DNA from: an uncultured Bacteroides sp.
Lineage (GTDB): Bacteria > Bacteroidota > Bacteroidia > Bacteroidales > Bacteroidaceae
Length of the DNA stretch: 46,994 bases
Direction: 5' to 3'
NCBI GenBank assembly: GCA_905201685.1
Contig: CAJKOW010000010.1
Span: 1-46,994, forward strand
Made by a program: the position numbers and the translations under genes
In this document: piece by piece, positions 16,074-24,689 of the stretch
Position numbering within the stretch: position 1 is the stretch's first letter
How the letters are laid out: each line of letters starts with the position of its first letter
Notes under the pieces: model-generated
The model's input: only the letters and a program-made list of their open reading frames with translations
The model's database searches: none
What the model was told of the DNA's origin: nothing

Positions 16074-16835
16074 TTATTTCTGCCGGTGGCAGATGGTTCC
16101 CGTAGCCTGATAGGTAGGCATCACCAGCACTTCGGCTATCTGCATGTGCTCAGGGGCCGAGGCGGCATAGTAGACTACGTCGGCAATGTCGTCGCCCGTT
16201 AGCGGACGGATGCCGTCGTACACGTTGTCGGCTTTCTGCTTGTCGCCGCGGAAGCGGATTACGGAGAAATTGGTTTCCACCATGCCGGGCTTGATGTTTG
16301 TCACCCGCAGGGGCGTGTCCACCAGGTCGATGCGCAGTCCGTCGGACAGAGCTTTGACGGCAGCCTTTGTGGCGCAATAGACGCTGCCTCCGGCATAGGC
16401 TGCATCGCCTGCAATGGAGCCGATGTTGATAATGTGTCCGCGTCCGCGCTCCACCATGCCAGGCACTATCATGCGCGTCATGGCCAGCAGGGCTTTGATG
16501 TTGGTGTCGATGACTACGTCCCATTCGTCCAGCGAACCTTCGTGTTCCTTGTCCATGCCGATAACCAGTCCGGCGTTGTTCACCAGCACGTCGATGTCCC
16601 TCCAGCGTCCTTCGAGTGAGTCTATGGCCCGCTGCATGGCCTGGCGGTCGCGCACGTCGAAGGGCAGTGTGAGCACTTCCACGCCCTGTGCCGTGAGTTC
16701 CTGTTTCAGGGCCTCCAGCTTTTCGGTGTTCCTTCCGTTCAGTATCAGGTTGCTTCCCATAGCCGCAAACTTGCGGGCACATCCTTCACCGATTCCACTG
16801 GTGGAGCCGGTGATGAAAATCAGTTTTCCTTTCAT
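16074..16835 (-). CDS. SDR-family NADP-dependent oxidoreductase (YdfG-like)
   Basis: The 253-aa protein has the Rossmann motif TGSTSGIG (residues 9-16), NGRN after strand 2 (favouring NADP), NNAG near 88, and a YCATK catalytic motif near 154. The overall pattern (VLVNNAGLVIGMDKEHEG; IKPGMVETNFS) fits the YdfG/3-hydroxy acid dehydrogenase branch. The enzyme should be a cytosolic NADP-dependent dehydrogenase of small hydroxy acids or related alcohols. It lies 41 bp after the HxlR regulator, suggesting control by it. Confidence 0.9.
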   Translation of the reverse strand: MKGKLIFITGSTSGIGEGCARKFAAMGSNLILNGRNTEKLEALKQELTAQGVEVLTLPFDVRDRQAMQRAIDSLEGRWRDIDVLVNNAGLVIGMDKEHEGSLDEWDVVIDTNIKALLAMTRMIVPGMVERGRGHIINIGSIAGDAAYAGGSVYCATKAAVKALSDGLRIDLVDTPLRVTNIKPGMVETNFSVIRFRGDKQKADNVYDGIRPLTGDDIADVVYYAASAPEHMQIAEVLVMPTYQATGTICHRQK

Positions 16836-16876
16836 ATCTTATAGAGGTTGATTGATGAATTGTTGCATGCATGCGT

Positions 16877-17248
16877 CTATTTCGTTTCGTCGAACCGTTT
16901 GCGGTGCGAAACGATTTTTTGCATATTCTCCAAGGCCCACTCGGTCAGTCGGTTGATGTGAGGGATGAGTGAATCGCCGATGTCAGTCAGGCGGTATTCC
17001 ACTTTGGGCGGAACGACGGGATATACTTTTCTGGAAATCAGTCCGTCGGCTTCCAGCGTTCGGAGCGTGCCCGACAGCATTCTGGGGGATATGTCGGGGA
17101 TGGCTCGGCACAACTCGTTGAAACGGATCACTTTGTGCTCGTCGATGGTGAGCAGGACGAGAAAAGACCATTTGTCGCCAAAGCGTGCAATGACGTTGCG
17201 AATGGGACAGATTTCTATAATCGAATTAGTATCTCCTTTTTTTTGCAT
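16877..17248 (-). CDS. HxlR-family transcriptional regulator
   Basis: The 123-aa winged-helix protein has the HxlR signature CPIRNVIARFGDKWSFLVL (residues 13-31) followed by FNELCRAIPDISPRMLSGTL and RKVYPVVPPKVEYRLTDIG. The single early cysteine (Cys13) sits where thiol-sensing HxlR/HypR proteins carry a redox-active cysteine. It heads the HxlR-SDR-GNAT-Cdd1 run and is divergent from the cupin gene. Both promoters lie in the 235-bp gap, so it may autoregulate and control the cupin gene. Confidence 0.9.
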   Translation of the reverse strand: MQKKGDTNSIIEICPIRNVIARFGDKWSFLVLLTIDEHKVIRFNELCRAIPDISPRMLSGTLRTLEADGLISRKVYPVVPPKVEYRLTDIGDSLIPHINRLTEWALENMQKIVSHRKRFDETK

Positions 17249-17280
17249 GTTCCGATGTGGGTTAGCTTGGGTTTCGCAGG

Positions 17281-17288
17281 CAAAGCTA
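17281..17288 (-). promoter_or_regulatory. -7 promoter element of the HxlR operon
   Basis: The minus strand reads TAGCTTTG, matching TAnnTTTG, 32 bp before the HxlR start. Confidence 0.55.
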
Positions 17289-17414
17289 ACATTTTTTTTC
17301 CTGACTACCGACTGTACGGAGGCATTATATTTTTTCTATTTTTTTATGTTCGCGCAACTGCCTGATTCTCTGCAATAGTGAGGAAAAGGTTAGTATGGGA
17401 TGAATTTGTAACTT

Positions 17415-17446
17415 CTTGACAAATAGTTTTTTAGTGGATAACTTTG
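17415..17446 (+). promoter_or_regulatory. Promoter of the cupin gene
   Basis: CTTG (17415-17418), 20 bp, then TAACTTTG (17439-17446) fits the Bacteroides -33/-7 pattern, 37 bp before the start codon. Confidence 0.7.
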
Positions 17447-17483
17447 CAGCGTGAATCGTAATTGATATAAACAAGAACATCGT

Positions 17484-17933
17484 ATGAAACAGATTGAAAA
17501 AACTGCAGAAGCAAAGAATTTCAGCGCCATCAGTGTAGGTCGGCTGAACGAATTGGGTGAATATGTATTGGAACTGGGTCCGGAGATGAAAATCCCGGGT
17601 AAGGTATTCGGCGGTGCTGCCTTGAAGGCCACAGGGGCCGAGTTCTCTTTTCAGTCGTTTGCACCCGGAACGGAGACGGGCTTCCTGCATACTCACAAAA
17701 CTCACGAGGAGTTGTATTTCTTCCTGTCAGGAAAAGGTGAGTTTCAGGTGGACGGACAGATTTTTCCTGTGGCCGAAGGCAGCGTGGTAAGGGTAGCCCC
17801 GGCAGGATTGCGGTCTGTCCGCAACAATGGAAATGAACCGCTTGTGATGCTTTGCGTGCAATACAAGGGAGCTACGTTTACGGCAGAAGATGCAGCCGAT
17901 GGCGTCATATCCACTGACGAAGTAAAGTGGTAA
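17484..17933 (+). CDS. Cupin-domain protein
   Basis: The 149-aa protein is a single small cupin barrel. The metal-binding motif 1 is seen as HTHKTHEELYFFLSGKGEF (residues about 72-90) and motif 2 as the later VRVAPAGLRSVRNNG, in which the usual last histidine is replaced. The protein may bind a metal and act on or sense a small molecule; the substrate is unknown. It is divergent from the HxlR gene and has its own promoter. Confidence 0.85.
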   Translation: MKQIEKTAEAKNFSAISVGRLNELGEYVLELGPEMKIPGKVFGGAALKATGAEFSFQSFAPGTETGFLHTHKTHEELYFFLSGKGEFQVDGQIFPVAEGSVVRVAPAGLRSVRNNGNEPLVMLCVQYKGATFTAEDAADGVISTDEVKW

Positions 17934-18002
17934 GCGCTGCAGCCGTCGGCACGGTATGTGTCACGGCTTAAGGCAATCGCATGCCAGCCGGCATGTAAGT
18001 AT

Positions 18003-18069
18003 AGCGGGTATTTTTTGATGAGCACCGGCGTCAGTGTATGATGTCGGTGCTTGTCATTAAGTACCCGCT
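18003..18069 (+). terminator. Nested stem-loop after the cupin gene
   Basis: The outer arms are AGCGGGTA (18003-18010) and TACCCGCT (18062-18069). The inner arms GATGAGCACCG and CGGTGCTTGTC pair with two G-T or mismatched positions. It lies 70 bp after the cupin stop. T-runs are inside rather than after the structure, so a role other than termination is possible. The rest of the 328-bp gap before the CDF gene (17934-18261) shows nothing except the CDF promoter. Confidence 0.5.
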
Positions 18070-18216
18070 TCGTTTTAGGAATGGAAAGATGGGATGGCCG
18101 GCCGGAATGGCAAACGGCAGGAATATGCTTCCTGAAAGATGGGGTGGCGGACGGGGTGAGTGTCATGGGGGGGGCATTAAGTTGAGCCGGAAAATACACT
18201 TGTACTCGTAAAAGCG

Positions 18217-18224
18217 TATCTTTG
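18217..18224 (+). promoter_or_regulatory. -7 promoter element of the CDF transporter gene
   Basis: TATCTTTG matches TAnnTTTG and is followed by GCA, 37 bp before the start codon. Confidence 0.65.
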
Positions 18225-18261
18225 CATGGTAGAATTATGTGATAAGTAATAAATATATCGT

Positions 18262-19164
18262 ATGGAACATCATCATCATCACGAGGCACATGCAGTGACC
18301 GATTCGCTTTACAAGATATTCATTGTCTGTATAGCGTTGAATCTGCTGTTCGTTTTTATCGAAGCTATTGTCGGCTTTGTTTATAATTCGTTGGGTTTGC
18401 TTTCCGATGCCGGACACAATCTGAGCGACGTGTTCAGCCTGATGCTGGCCCTCATAGCATTTCGTCTGGCCCGGCATCCGGCCAGTTTGCACTTCACCTA
18501 TGGTTACAAGAAAGCCACTATCCTGATTTCGCTGCTGAATGCCGTCATCCTGCTGGTGGCTGTAGGGGCTATTGTGATTGAAAGTGTCTATCGCTTGCGC
18601 AATGCGACAGACGTGTCGGGCGAAGCCATCGGGTGGACAGCCGGTGCAGGTATCGTCATCAACGGACTGACCACCTGGCTGCTGATGAAGGACCGCAAGG
18701 CCGACCTCAATGTCAATGGCGCTTTCCTGCACATGCTTATGGATACGTTGGTGTCGGTCGGGGTGGTTGTTTCGGGCGTCATCATCAGTTTCACCGATTG
18801 GGTCTGGATCGATTCAGCTGTCAGCCTTGTGATTGCCGTCATTATTCTGGTATCTACTTACCGATTGCTGAAAGAGAGTCTGTTTCTCTCGTTGGATGCA
18901 GTTCCCGAAGGCGTTGACATGGAGAAGCTGAAGCACGATATATCCGAAACGTCGGGGGTGGCAAGTTGGCACCATTTGCATGTGTGGGCCATCAGTACGA
19001 CGGAGAACGCGGCTACGCTGCATGTGGTGCTTGGCGACCTTTCGGCGATGGAGCGTGTGAAGACAGATTTGAAGGAGGTGTTCCGCAAGAACGGAGTTTC
19101 GCATTGTACGATAGAGTGTGAGCAGGCGGGCAATGTATGCAAGGAAATGGAATGCTGCTCCTGA
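18262..19164 (+). CDS. Cation diffusion facilitator (zinc/metal exporter)
   Basis: This 300-aa inner-membrane CDF transporter exports divalent metals, probably zinc, in exchange for protons. It begins with a His-rich tail (MEHHHHHEAHA), has six hydrophobic segments between about 15 and 210, and the TM2 metal-site motif SDAGHNLSDVFSL (residues 51-63). The TM5 site is seen in HMLMDTLVSVGV. The cytoplasmic C-terminal domain (about 215-300) contains WHHLHVWAIST, and the protein ends with cysteine-rich CEQAGNVCKEMECCS. It matches the ZitB/CzcD group. It is monocistronic. Confidence 0.93.
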   Translation: MEHHHHHEAHAVTDSLYKIFIVCIALNLLFVFIEAIVGFVYNSLGLLSDAGHNLSDVFSLMLALIAFRLARHPASLHFTYGYKKATILISLLNAVILLVAVGAIVIESVYRLRNATDVSGEAIGWTAGAGIVINGLTTWLLMKDRKADLNVNGAFLHMLMDTLVSVGVVVSGVIISFTDWVWIDSAVSLVIAVIILVSTYRLLKESLFLSLDAVPEGVDMEKLKHDISETSGVASWHHLHVWAISTTENAATLHVVLGDLSAMERVKTDLKEVFRKNGVSHCTIECEQAGNVCKEMECCS

Positions 19165-19223
19165 TACCTGACTCCCCGCCGGGAAACAGGTCGTTGTGGG
19201 TAGCATGCCGATGGACAGACACA

Positions 19224-19301
19224 TCAGACGCAGGTAAATGCAAATCTTTGGAATATCCGGACTGCTGCCGGACCGTATGATTGGCATTTATCTGCGTCTG
19301 A
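19224..19301. terminator. Large stem-loop between convergent genes
   Basis: The arms TCAGACGCAGGTAAATGC (19224-19241) and GCATTTATCTGCGTCTGA (19284-19301) pair at 17 of 18 positions. An inner stem, TCCGG with CCGGA, lies in the loop. It sits between the CDF gene and the GH13 gene and could terminate both. There is no strong T-run directly after it. Confidence 0.55.
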
Positions 19302-19332
19302 CGTATCTATTCCCTCTTGTGGAGGGCTGGTT

Positions 19333-21186
19333 TTACAGTTCGATGACTAACGATTCGCGGGCTGCCATCTTCAGGTCTTCGGTGAAGCTGATGGTACGTC
19401 CCGTCAGGATGTCCTTACCCTGTTTGGTGTCTTTCAGGATTTCCTTATAGAACTTCAGTGGCAGGGTTGTTTCGCTGTCCGTTCCGTTCAGCATCACGAA
19501 TACGGTCTTTCCCTCGTATTGGCGGGCGTATGCATAGACACCGTTCTGCACCATGAATTGCGTCATGCTGCCTTTGGCAATCACGTCGTTACCCTTGCGC
19601 CAGTTCAGGATGGTCTTGTAGAAGTTGTAGCATTCGTTTTGCAGGTCGGTGCGCCCTTCTGCCGTAAAGGCATTCTGCTTGTCGCCTGCCCATCCGCCGG
19701 GGAAGTCGCAACGCACGTATCCGTCGCTTTTGGTCTTTACACCGTTCATCATGATTTCCGTGCCGTAGTACAGCTGCGGGATGCGGCGTGTGGTGAGCAG
19801 CAGCGTAGTGGCCTGCTTCAGCATGGCTAAGTTCTGTCCCTCGCCCAGAAAGCGGTCGGTGTCGTGGTTTTCGATGAAAGCCAGTACACTGGCGGGGTTG
19901 GGGTAGAGGAAGTCATAGACAAAGTTGTTATATACGCGGTCCAGCCCCTTGAACCAGGTTTCGGTCTGCTCGTTCTTGGCAATGTTGATCTTGTCGAAGA
20001 AGCTGAAGTCCATCACCGTCTTCAGGTTGCTGTTCTTCGGAGCAGACAGTTTGGAGTCCTTCTGCCACCAGGCGGTATAGGCAGGTTCGGTGACCCACGT
20101 TTCGCCCACCGTGTTGTAGTTGGGGTATTCTTCGTTCAGTTCCTTCATCCACTGGCTCATGCTGTCGTAGTCGGCATAGGGATAAGTGTCCATGCGGATG
20201 CCGTCGATGTTGGCATACTCAATCCACCAGAAGCTGTTCTGGATGAGGTATCTCAGTACGTGTGGGTTCTTCTGGTTCAGATCGGGCATGGTGGGGACAA
20301 ACCAACCGTTGTTCATTTGGTCGAAGTCGTACTTCGAGGTATAGGGATCGACGTGCGAAGTGAGTTTGAAGGAAGTCTGCACAAAGTTGTTCTGGTAGTC
20401 GGAGTTGTTGAACCAGTCCTTTGAGGGCATGTCCTTGATCCATACATGATCGACACCGCAGTGGTTGAAAATCATGTCCATCACAATCTTGATGCCACGC
20501 TGGTGAGCCTTGGCTATCAGTTGGCGGTATTCTTCGTTGGTGCCAAAGCGCGGATCTACCTTGTAGTAGTCCGTTGTGGCATAGCCGTGGTAGCTGCCCC
20601 CCTGCATGTTGTTCTCCAGTACGGGGGTAAACCAAAGGGCGGTTACACCCAGGTCGGTGAAGTAGTCCAGATGCTGTTCGATGCCGGCCAGGTCGCCTCC
20701 ATGCCGGGCGTTGGGGTCGTTCCGATCTACTTTCGCGTCGAGCATGCCTTCTACCTGGTCGTTGTCCGGATTGCCGTTGGCAAAGCGGTCGGGCATCAGC
20801 AGGTAGAGTGCGTCCGAGGCGTCGAAGCCTTTGTGTTCGCATCCTTTCATGGCGCGTTCCTTCAGCTCATATTCCTGTACGGTTTTCTTCTTGCCCTGCA
20901 CAAAGGTCAGCGGAATCTTGCCCGGCTGCACGTCCTTGTCCAATTTCAGATAGACCAGCAGATAATTATCGCTCTCTAACTTGACGATGCTGCTAAGCGA
21001 TACGCCGGGATAGTCCACCGTGACACGGGAGTCGCCGATCCCTTCGCCATAGACCATCAGTTGCAGTTCGGGGTTCTGCATGCCTGCATACCAGAAGGGC
21101 GGGTCAATTTTGTTGATGTTGGATGAGGCGTAAGTGCCGAGTGAGAGCAGTACGCCTCCGAGGAGAGAGAATACTTTCTTTTTCAT
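19333..21186 (-). CDS. Glycoside hydrolase family 13, SusA-like neopullulanase/alpha-amylase
   Basis: The 617-aa enzyme has a signal peptide (1 to about 20), an N-terminal cyclomaltodextrinase-type beta domain (about 25-112), the GH13 barrel (about 120-535) and a C-terminal beta domain. All four GH13 regions are present: DMIFNH (237-242), GIRMDT with nucleophile Asp333, VGETW with acid/base Glu362, and ENHDTDR with His441-Asp442. It should hydrolyse alpha-1,4 linkages of starch, pullulan or cyclodextrins in the periplasm. The start at 21186 (MKKKVF) gives the better signal peptide. It closely resembles SusA in layout, but no SusB-G genes are adjacent. Confidence 0.92.
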   Translation of the reverse strand: MKKKVFSLLGGVLLSLGTYASSNINKIDPPFWYAGMQNPELQLMVYGEGIGDSRVTVDYPGVSLSSIVKLESDNYLLVYLKLDKDVQPGKIPLTFVQGKKKTVQEYELKERAMKGCEHKGFDASDALYLLMPDRFANGNPDNDQVEGMLDAKVDRNDPNARHGGDLAGIEQHLDYFTDLGVTALWFTPVLENNMQGGSYHGYATTDYYKVDPRFGTNEEYRQLIAKAHQRGIKIVMDMIFNHCGVDHVWIKDMPSKDWFNNSDYQNNFVQTSFKLTSHVDPYTSKYDFDQMNNGWFVPTMPDLNQKNPHVLRYLIQNSFWWIEYANIDGIRMDTYPYADYDSMSQWMKELNEEYPNYNTVGETWVTEPAYTAWWQKDSKLSAPKNSNLKTVMDFSFFDKINIAKNEQTETWFKGLDRVYNNFVYDFLYPNPASVLAFIENHDTDRFLGEGQNLAMLKQATTLLLTTRRIPQLYYGTEIMMNGVKTKSDGYVRCDFPGGWAGDKQNAFTAEGRTDLQNECYNFYKTILNWRKGNDVIAKGSMTQFMVQNGVYAYARQYEGKTVFVMLNGTDSETTLPLKFYKEILKDTKQGKDILTGRTISFTEDLKMAARESLVIEL

Positions 21187-21231
21187 GATAGTCATTTTAC
21201 GGTTGATTCTTTGTGAGGCTAATATAAGACA

Positions 21232-21264
21232 ATTGGCGGAGAAACACTTGGTCTCTCCGCCAAT
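21232..21264 (-). terminator. Terminator after the TPR gene
   Basis: The arms ATTGGCGGAGA (21232-21242) and TCTCCGCCAAT (21254-21264) are perfectly complementary. It lies 46 bp past the TPR stop on the minus strand, which separates that gene from the GH13 gene downstream. Confidence 0.8.
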
Positions 21265-21309
21265 CCTGTCCTGATTTATTGTGCAAACGTTTGCTTTTCG
21301 GCAGGTTTG

Positions 21310-22638
21310 TCACTTTTCCTGCTGATCGCCCTTGAAGAATTTATCTACTTTCTTCGTCTTCTGCAAGACTTTCAGCCAGGATTCGGCAGAATCGTAACGG
21401 TTGTTTTCGTTATAGACGACGTCTCCATCTTCGGTCATTTCCTGCGGCTGATTCCTGCTTCCCTCGGGGCGGGTCTTGATGTAGGCCTCCAAATACTTTT
21501 CGGTTTCGTCTATGTCTTTCAGCTGATAGTATGATACGAATGCTGCCTTGTAGAGTATGTAGTGGGCTTGCGGGTCGTATTTGTATTGCTGCATCAGGGC
21601 CTTGATTTGCTTGCGTGGTTCGCCGGCTTCCTTGCAGCAGTCGGCCAGGCCGCGATAAAGTCTTGCCACTACACTGTCTTGCGGGAATACGAAGTGGATG
21701 GCGTCTTCCATATATTCCACACCTTTCTCCTTCCACTTCGTTTTGGAGCACGCCTTTCCTAAATAGTAGAGGAGGTCGATGTGCTCGGGAGCCAGCTTCC
21801 GGGCTGCTTCCAGCAGGTCGCGGGCTTCGTAGGGCTGGTTCAGGGCATAGTGGCTGATACCTGCGTAGTAGCAGCTGTAGAACGAGCTGTCTCCCTGCGC
21901 CAACAATGGTTTGTAGCGTTCCAGGGCCTTGTCATATTCTTGGTTCAGGCAGTAAGCCTGGGCTTCCAGACGGTTGATGGTGACGTTGGTCGTATCCGTT
22001 TTCCGGTAGTTTTCGCAAGTTTCGATGGCGAAGTCGTAGTAATTGTTCTGGATGTACAGGCTTGCCAGCTTCGAAGCGGCAAGGTTGTCGTCGGGATAGC
22101 GGTTGTTTATCTCCATGTAGGCGCCTATCAGGATGTTGGGGTCTGAATAGATGCCTTCCAGGCTCTGTGCCTTCAGGTGGAGTACGGTGGCAGAACTGTC
22201 CTGTTCGGCTAAGGAGGTGCTTTCGCCCAATGCTTCCTGATACTTTTGCAAGTTCAGCAACTGACCGATGTACTGAATGCGGGCGTACTTATGGTCGGGC
22301 TTCAGGTCGAGCACGCGTCGGTAGCATTGCAGGGCAGGTTGGAACTTGCCCAGTATCTTGTAGCATTCGCCGGCCTCGATGTAGGACCGTGGGTTGAGTG
22401 AATCCTGTACGGTGAGCAGCCGGAATACTTGTAGTGCCTCGGCGTTTCTTCCGAGTCCCTTCAGTGCCCTTCCTTTCTGATAGAGCAGGGGAACGGTGAG
22501 CGAATCTTCGTGTTCGATGAGGGTGAGGGCGTTTTCGTAGTCGTAGTTGGCCATCGCTTCCTGGATGGACTGCGTTTGCTGGGCTTTCAGGAATGGAGTG
22601 AAAGCTGATAGCAGCAGATAAAAGAAGATTTTTTTCAT
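21310..22638 (-). CDS. Tetratricopeptide-repeat protein
   Basis: The 442-aa exported protein has a signal peptide (MKKIFFYLLLSAFTPFLKAQ) followed by TPR-type helical repeats through about residue 390, for example YQKGRALKGLGRNAEALQVF, SYIEAGECYKILGKFQPALQ and DLLYYLGKACSKTKWKEKG. The C-terminal tail is charged. TPR arrays bind peptides or proteins; a periplasmic scaffold or assembly role is plausible but not shown. It is bounded by a terminator and by a 418-bp non-coding gap upstream. Confidence 0.88.
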   Translation of the reverse strand: MKKIFFYLLLSAFTPFLKAQQTQSIQEAMANYDYENALTLIEHEDSLTVPLLYQKGRALKGLGRNAEALQVFRLLTVQDSLNPRSYIEAGECYKILGKFQPALQCYRRVLDLKPDHKYARIQYIGQLLNLQKYQEALGESTSLAEQDSSATVLHLKAQSLEGIYSDPNILIGAYMEINNRYPDDNLAASKLASLYIQNNYYDFAIETCENYRKTDTTNVTINRLEAQAYCLNQEYDKALERYKPLLAQGDSSFYSCYYAGISHYALNQPYEARDLLEAARKLAPEHIDLLYYLGKACSKTKWKEKGVEYMEDAIHFVFPQDSVVARLYRGLADCCKEAGEPRKQIKALMQQYKYDPQAHYILYKAAFVSYYQLKDIDETEKYLEAYIKTRPEGSRNQPQEMTEDGDVVYNENNRYDSAESWLKVLQKTKKVDKFFKGDQQEK

Positions 22639-22823
22639 GTGATAAAGTGCAATGATTAATTGTAAAACTGCCGCAAATTAATAAAAATAAATCGATTACG
22701 ATGTTATCGTAGATGTAGCTTTGTATATTTTAACGGTTGTTTGGACGCATTTGGCCTGATTGCGGACCGGGAAGAAAGGATAGTATAATGTTTCGTAGTC
22801 GGGTAGGGCAGAAGATTGGGCTG

Positions 22824-22889
22824 ACTGGGGAAAAGTTTTTCTCTAACTGGGCAGCCTTATTTCTCTAACTGGGGAAAAAACAGCGGTAT
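22824..22889. repeat. Short 22-bp-period tandem repeat (3 units)
   Basis: ACTGGG recurs at 22824, 22846 and 22868, exactly 22 bp apart. Units 1-2 and 2-3 also share TTTCTCTA before the anchor. It lies in the 418-bp gap 22639-23056, which otherwise contains only the mmd terminator and an unassigned TAGCTTTG box at 22716. Confidence 0.55.
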
Positions 22890-22965
22890 CTTTTGAGGCA
22901 ATCGAGATGGAAGAACCGGAGGCGGCAAACAGACGTCCTGCAGAGTCATGTAGGCATAAAAGAAA

Positions 22966-22995
22966 ACGCCTTCCCGTCGATTGGCGGAAAGGCGT
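22966..22995 (-). terminator. Terminator of the methylmalonyl-CoA decarboxylase operon
   Basis: On the minus strand GACGCCTTTCCGCC folds with GGGAAGGCGT and is followed by TTTTCTTTT. It lies about 60 bp after the mmdB stop, at the end of the operon. Confidence 0.85.
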
Positions 22996-23056
22996 CTGTA
23001 GTGTGTGCAACACGTATGTTCCGATCCGGAAAAGATTTCCGGATAATCATTACTGA

Positions 23057-24223
23057 TTAGATAAGGAATCCCAGCAACACACCGGCTGCTACGGCCGAAC
23101 CGATTACACCGGCTACGTTCGGACCCATGGCGTGCATCAGCAGGTAGTTGGTCGGGTCGTATTCCAGACCGACATTCTGCGAGATACGTGCCGACATCGG
23201 AACGGCGGATACACCGGCATTACCGATAAGCGGGTTGATCTTGTTGCCTTTTCTCAGGAACAGGTTGAAGAACTTGACGAACAACACACCCGAAGCACTG
23301 GCGATGACGAATGCACAGAATCCTAAGAAGAAGATGAAGATAGTGTTCAGCGTCAGGAACTCGGAAGCCTGAGTAGAAGCACCTACCGTTACACCCAGCA
23401 GGATGGTGATAGCATCCGTCAACGGACCGCTGGCTGTTTCGGCCAGACGACGGGTTACGCCACTTTCCTTCAGCAGGTTACCGAAGAACAGCATACCCAG
23501 CAGAGGCAGACCTGACGGTACCAGGAAGCAGGTAAGCAACAGACCGATGATGGGGAACATGATCTTTTCGGTATGAGATACGGCACGTGCCGGTTTCATA
23601 CGGATCAGTTTTTCCTTCTTGGTAGTCAGCAGACGCATGATAGGCGGTTGGATGATGGGCACAAGCGCCATGTACGAATAGGCTGATACGGCAATGGCAC
23701 CCATCAGGTTGGGAGCCAGCTTGGAAGAAAGGAAGATGGCCGTCGGACCGTCGGCGCCACCGATGATGGCGATACCGGCAGCCTGGTTAGGCTCGAATCC
23801 CAATGCGAGGGCAATCATGTATGCACCGAAGATACCAAACTGGGCGGCAGCACCTACCAGCATCAGCTTCGGATTGGATATCAGTGCCGAGAAGTCGGTC
23901 ATGGCACCGATGCCGAGGAATACCAACGGCGGATACCAGCCCGTCTTTACACCCTGATACAAGATGTTGAGCACGGAACCTTCTTCGTAGATACCTACTT
24001 CGAGGCCGGCATCAATCTTGAACGGGATATTACCGATCAGAATACCGAATCCGATAGGAATCAGCAGCATCGGCTCAAAATTCTTCTTGATAGCCAGGAA
24101 CAAGAAGAACAAACCTACCAAGATCATGATAAGGTGTCCGGAAGTTGCATTCGCAAATCCCGTGTACCCCCAGAAATCGACCAGGTTATCGCCAATAAAT
24201 GATAAAAAGCTTACTTCTTCCAT
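23057..24223 (-). CDS. mmdB: Na+-translocating decarboxylase beta subunit
   Basis: This 388-aa integral membrane protein is the carboxybiotin decarboxylase/Na+ pump subunit. It has about ten hydrophobic segments and the family motif GGADGPTAIFLSSKLAP near residue 155, plus GLPLLGMLFFGNLLKESGV and NAGVSAVPMSAR. The gene context (mmdA, biotin carrier, mce) points to methylmalonyl-CoA decarboxylase (MmdB) rather than oxaloacetate decarboxylase (OadB). The subunit couples CO2 release from carboxybiotin to outward Na+ transport. It starts 4 bp after the biotin carrier and is last in the operon. Confidence 0.93.
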   Translation of the reverse strand: MEEVSFLSFIGDNLVDFWGYTGFANATSGHLIMILVGLFFLFLAIKKNFEPMLLIPIGFGILIGNIPFKIDAGLEVGIYEEGSVLNILYQGVKTGWYPPLVFLGIGAMTDFSALISNPKLMLVGAAAQFGIFGAYMIALALGFEPNQAAGIAIIGGADGPTAIFLSSKLAPNLMGAIAVSAYSYMALVPIIQPPIMRLLTTKKEKLIRMKPARAVSHTEKIMFPIIGLLLTCFLVPSGLPLLGMLFFGNLLKESGVTRRLAETASGPLTDAITILLGVTVGASTQASEFLTLNTIFIFFLGFCAFVIASASGVLFVKFFNLFLRKGNKINPLIGNAGVSAVPMSARISQNVGLEYDPTNYLLMHAMGPNVAGVIGSAVAAGVLLGFLI

Positions 24224-24227
24224 AAAC

Positions 24228-24659
24228 TTATTCGATTATAATTAAATCCGTTCCTTCGAGAACAGAATCACCTTTGTTAACTTTGATTGCAGTAACCTTT
24301 CCGTCTCTGTCGGCATTGATGTTGTTCTCCATCTTCATGGCTTCCAGGATAACGATTACCTGTCCTTTCTTCACCATGTCGCCTTCTTTCACCTTGATGT
24401 CAAGGATGACGCCGGGCAGCGGAGATTTCACGCCGCTGTTCTTGGAAGGAGCGGTCGGACGTGTAACGACGGGCTCGCCGGTAGCTGTCTTGGGTGCAGC
24501 AGCGGGGCGGACAATGGGTTTGAGAGCGGTCTTGATGGGTTTGTCCAGCTCAACGTTGTAGGGGGTACCGTTGACCTCTACACGTGCGATGTTGTCTTCT
24601 ACATCATTTACAGTGACGTTATAGAGGTTACCATTGATTTTATACTTATATTGTTTCAT
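24228..24659 (-). CDS. mmdC: Biotin carboxyl carrier subunit
   Basis: The 143-aa protein has an N-terminal segment (1-45), a Pro/Ala/Thr-rich flexible linker (about 46-75), and a C-terminal biotinyl domain with the biotin attachment motif EAMKMEN (modified Lys109). It shuttles CO2 between the carboxyltransferase subunit (MmdA) and the membrane subunit (MmdB). It lies 30 bp after the OadG-type gene and 4 bp before mmdB. Confidence 0.93.
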   Translation of the reverse strand: MKQYKYKINGNLYNVTVNDVEDNIARVEVNGTPYNVELDKPIKTALKPIVRPAAAPKTATGEPVVTRPTAPSKNSGVKSPLPGVILDIKVKEGDMVKKGQVIVILEAMKMENNINADRDGKVTAIKVNKGDSVLEGTDLIIIE

Positions 24660-24689
24660 TTTTCTTTTATTTTAAGGGTATGTACTGGT

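Noticed and set aside
22716..22723. TAGCTTTG promoter-like box on the plus strand
   Set aside because: No plus-strand gene follows for over 5 kb, and there is no terminator with a T-run on that strand, so a small RNA could not be supported.
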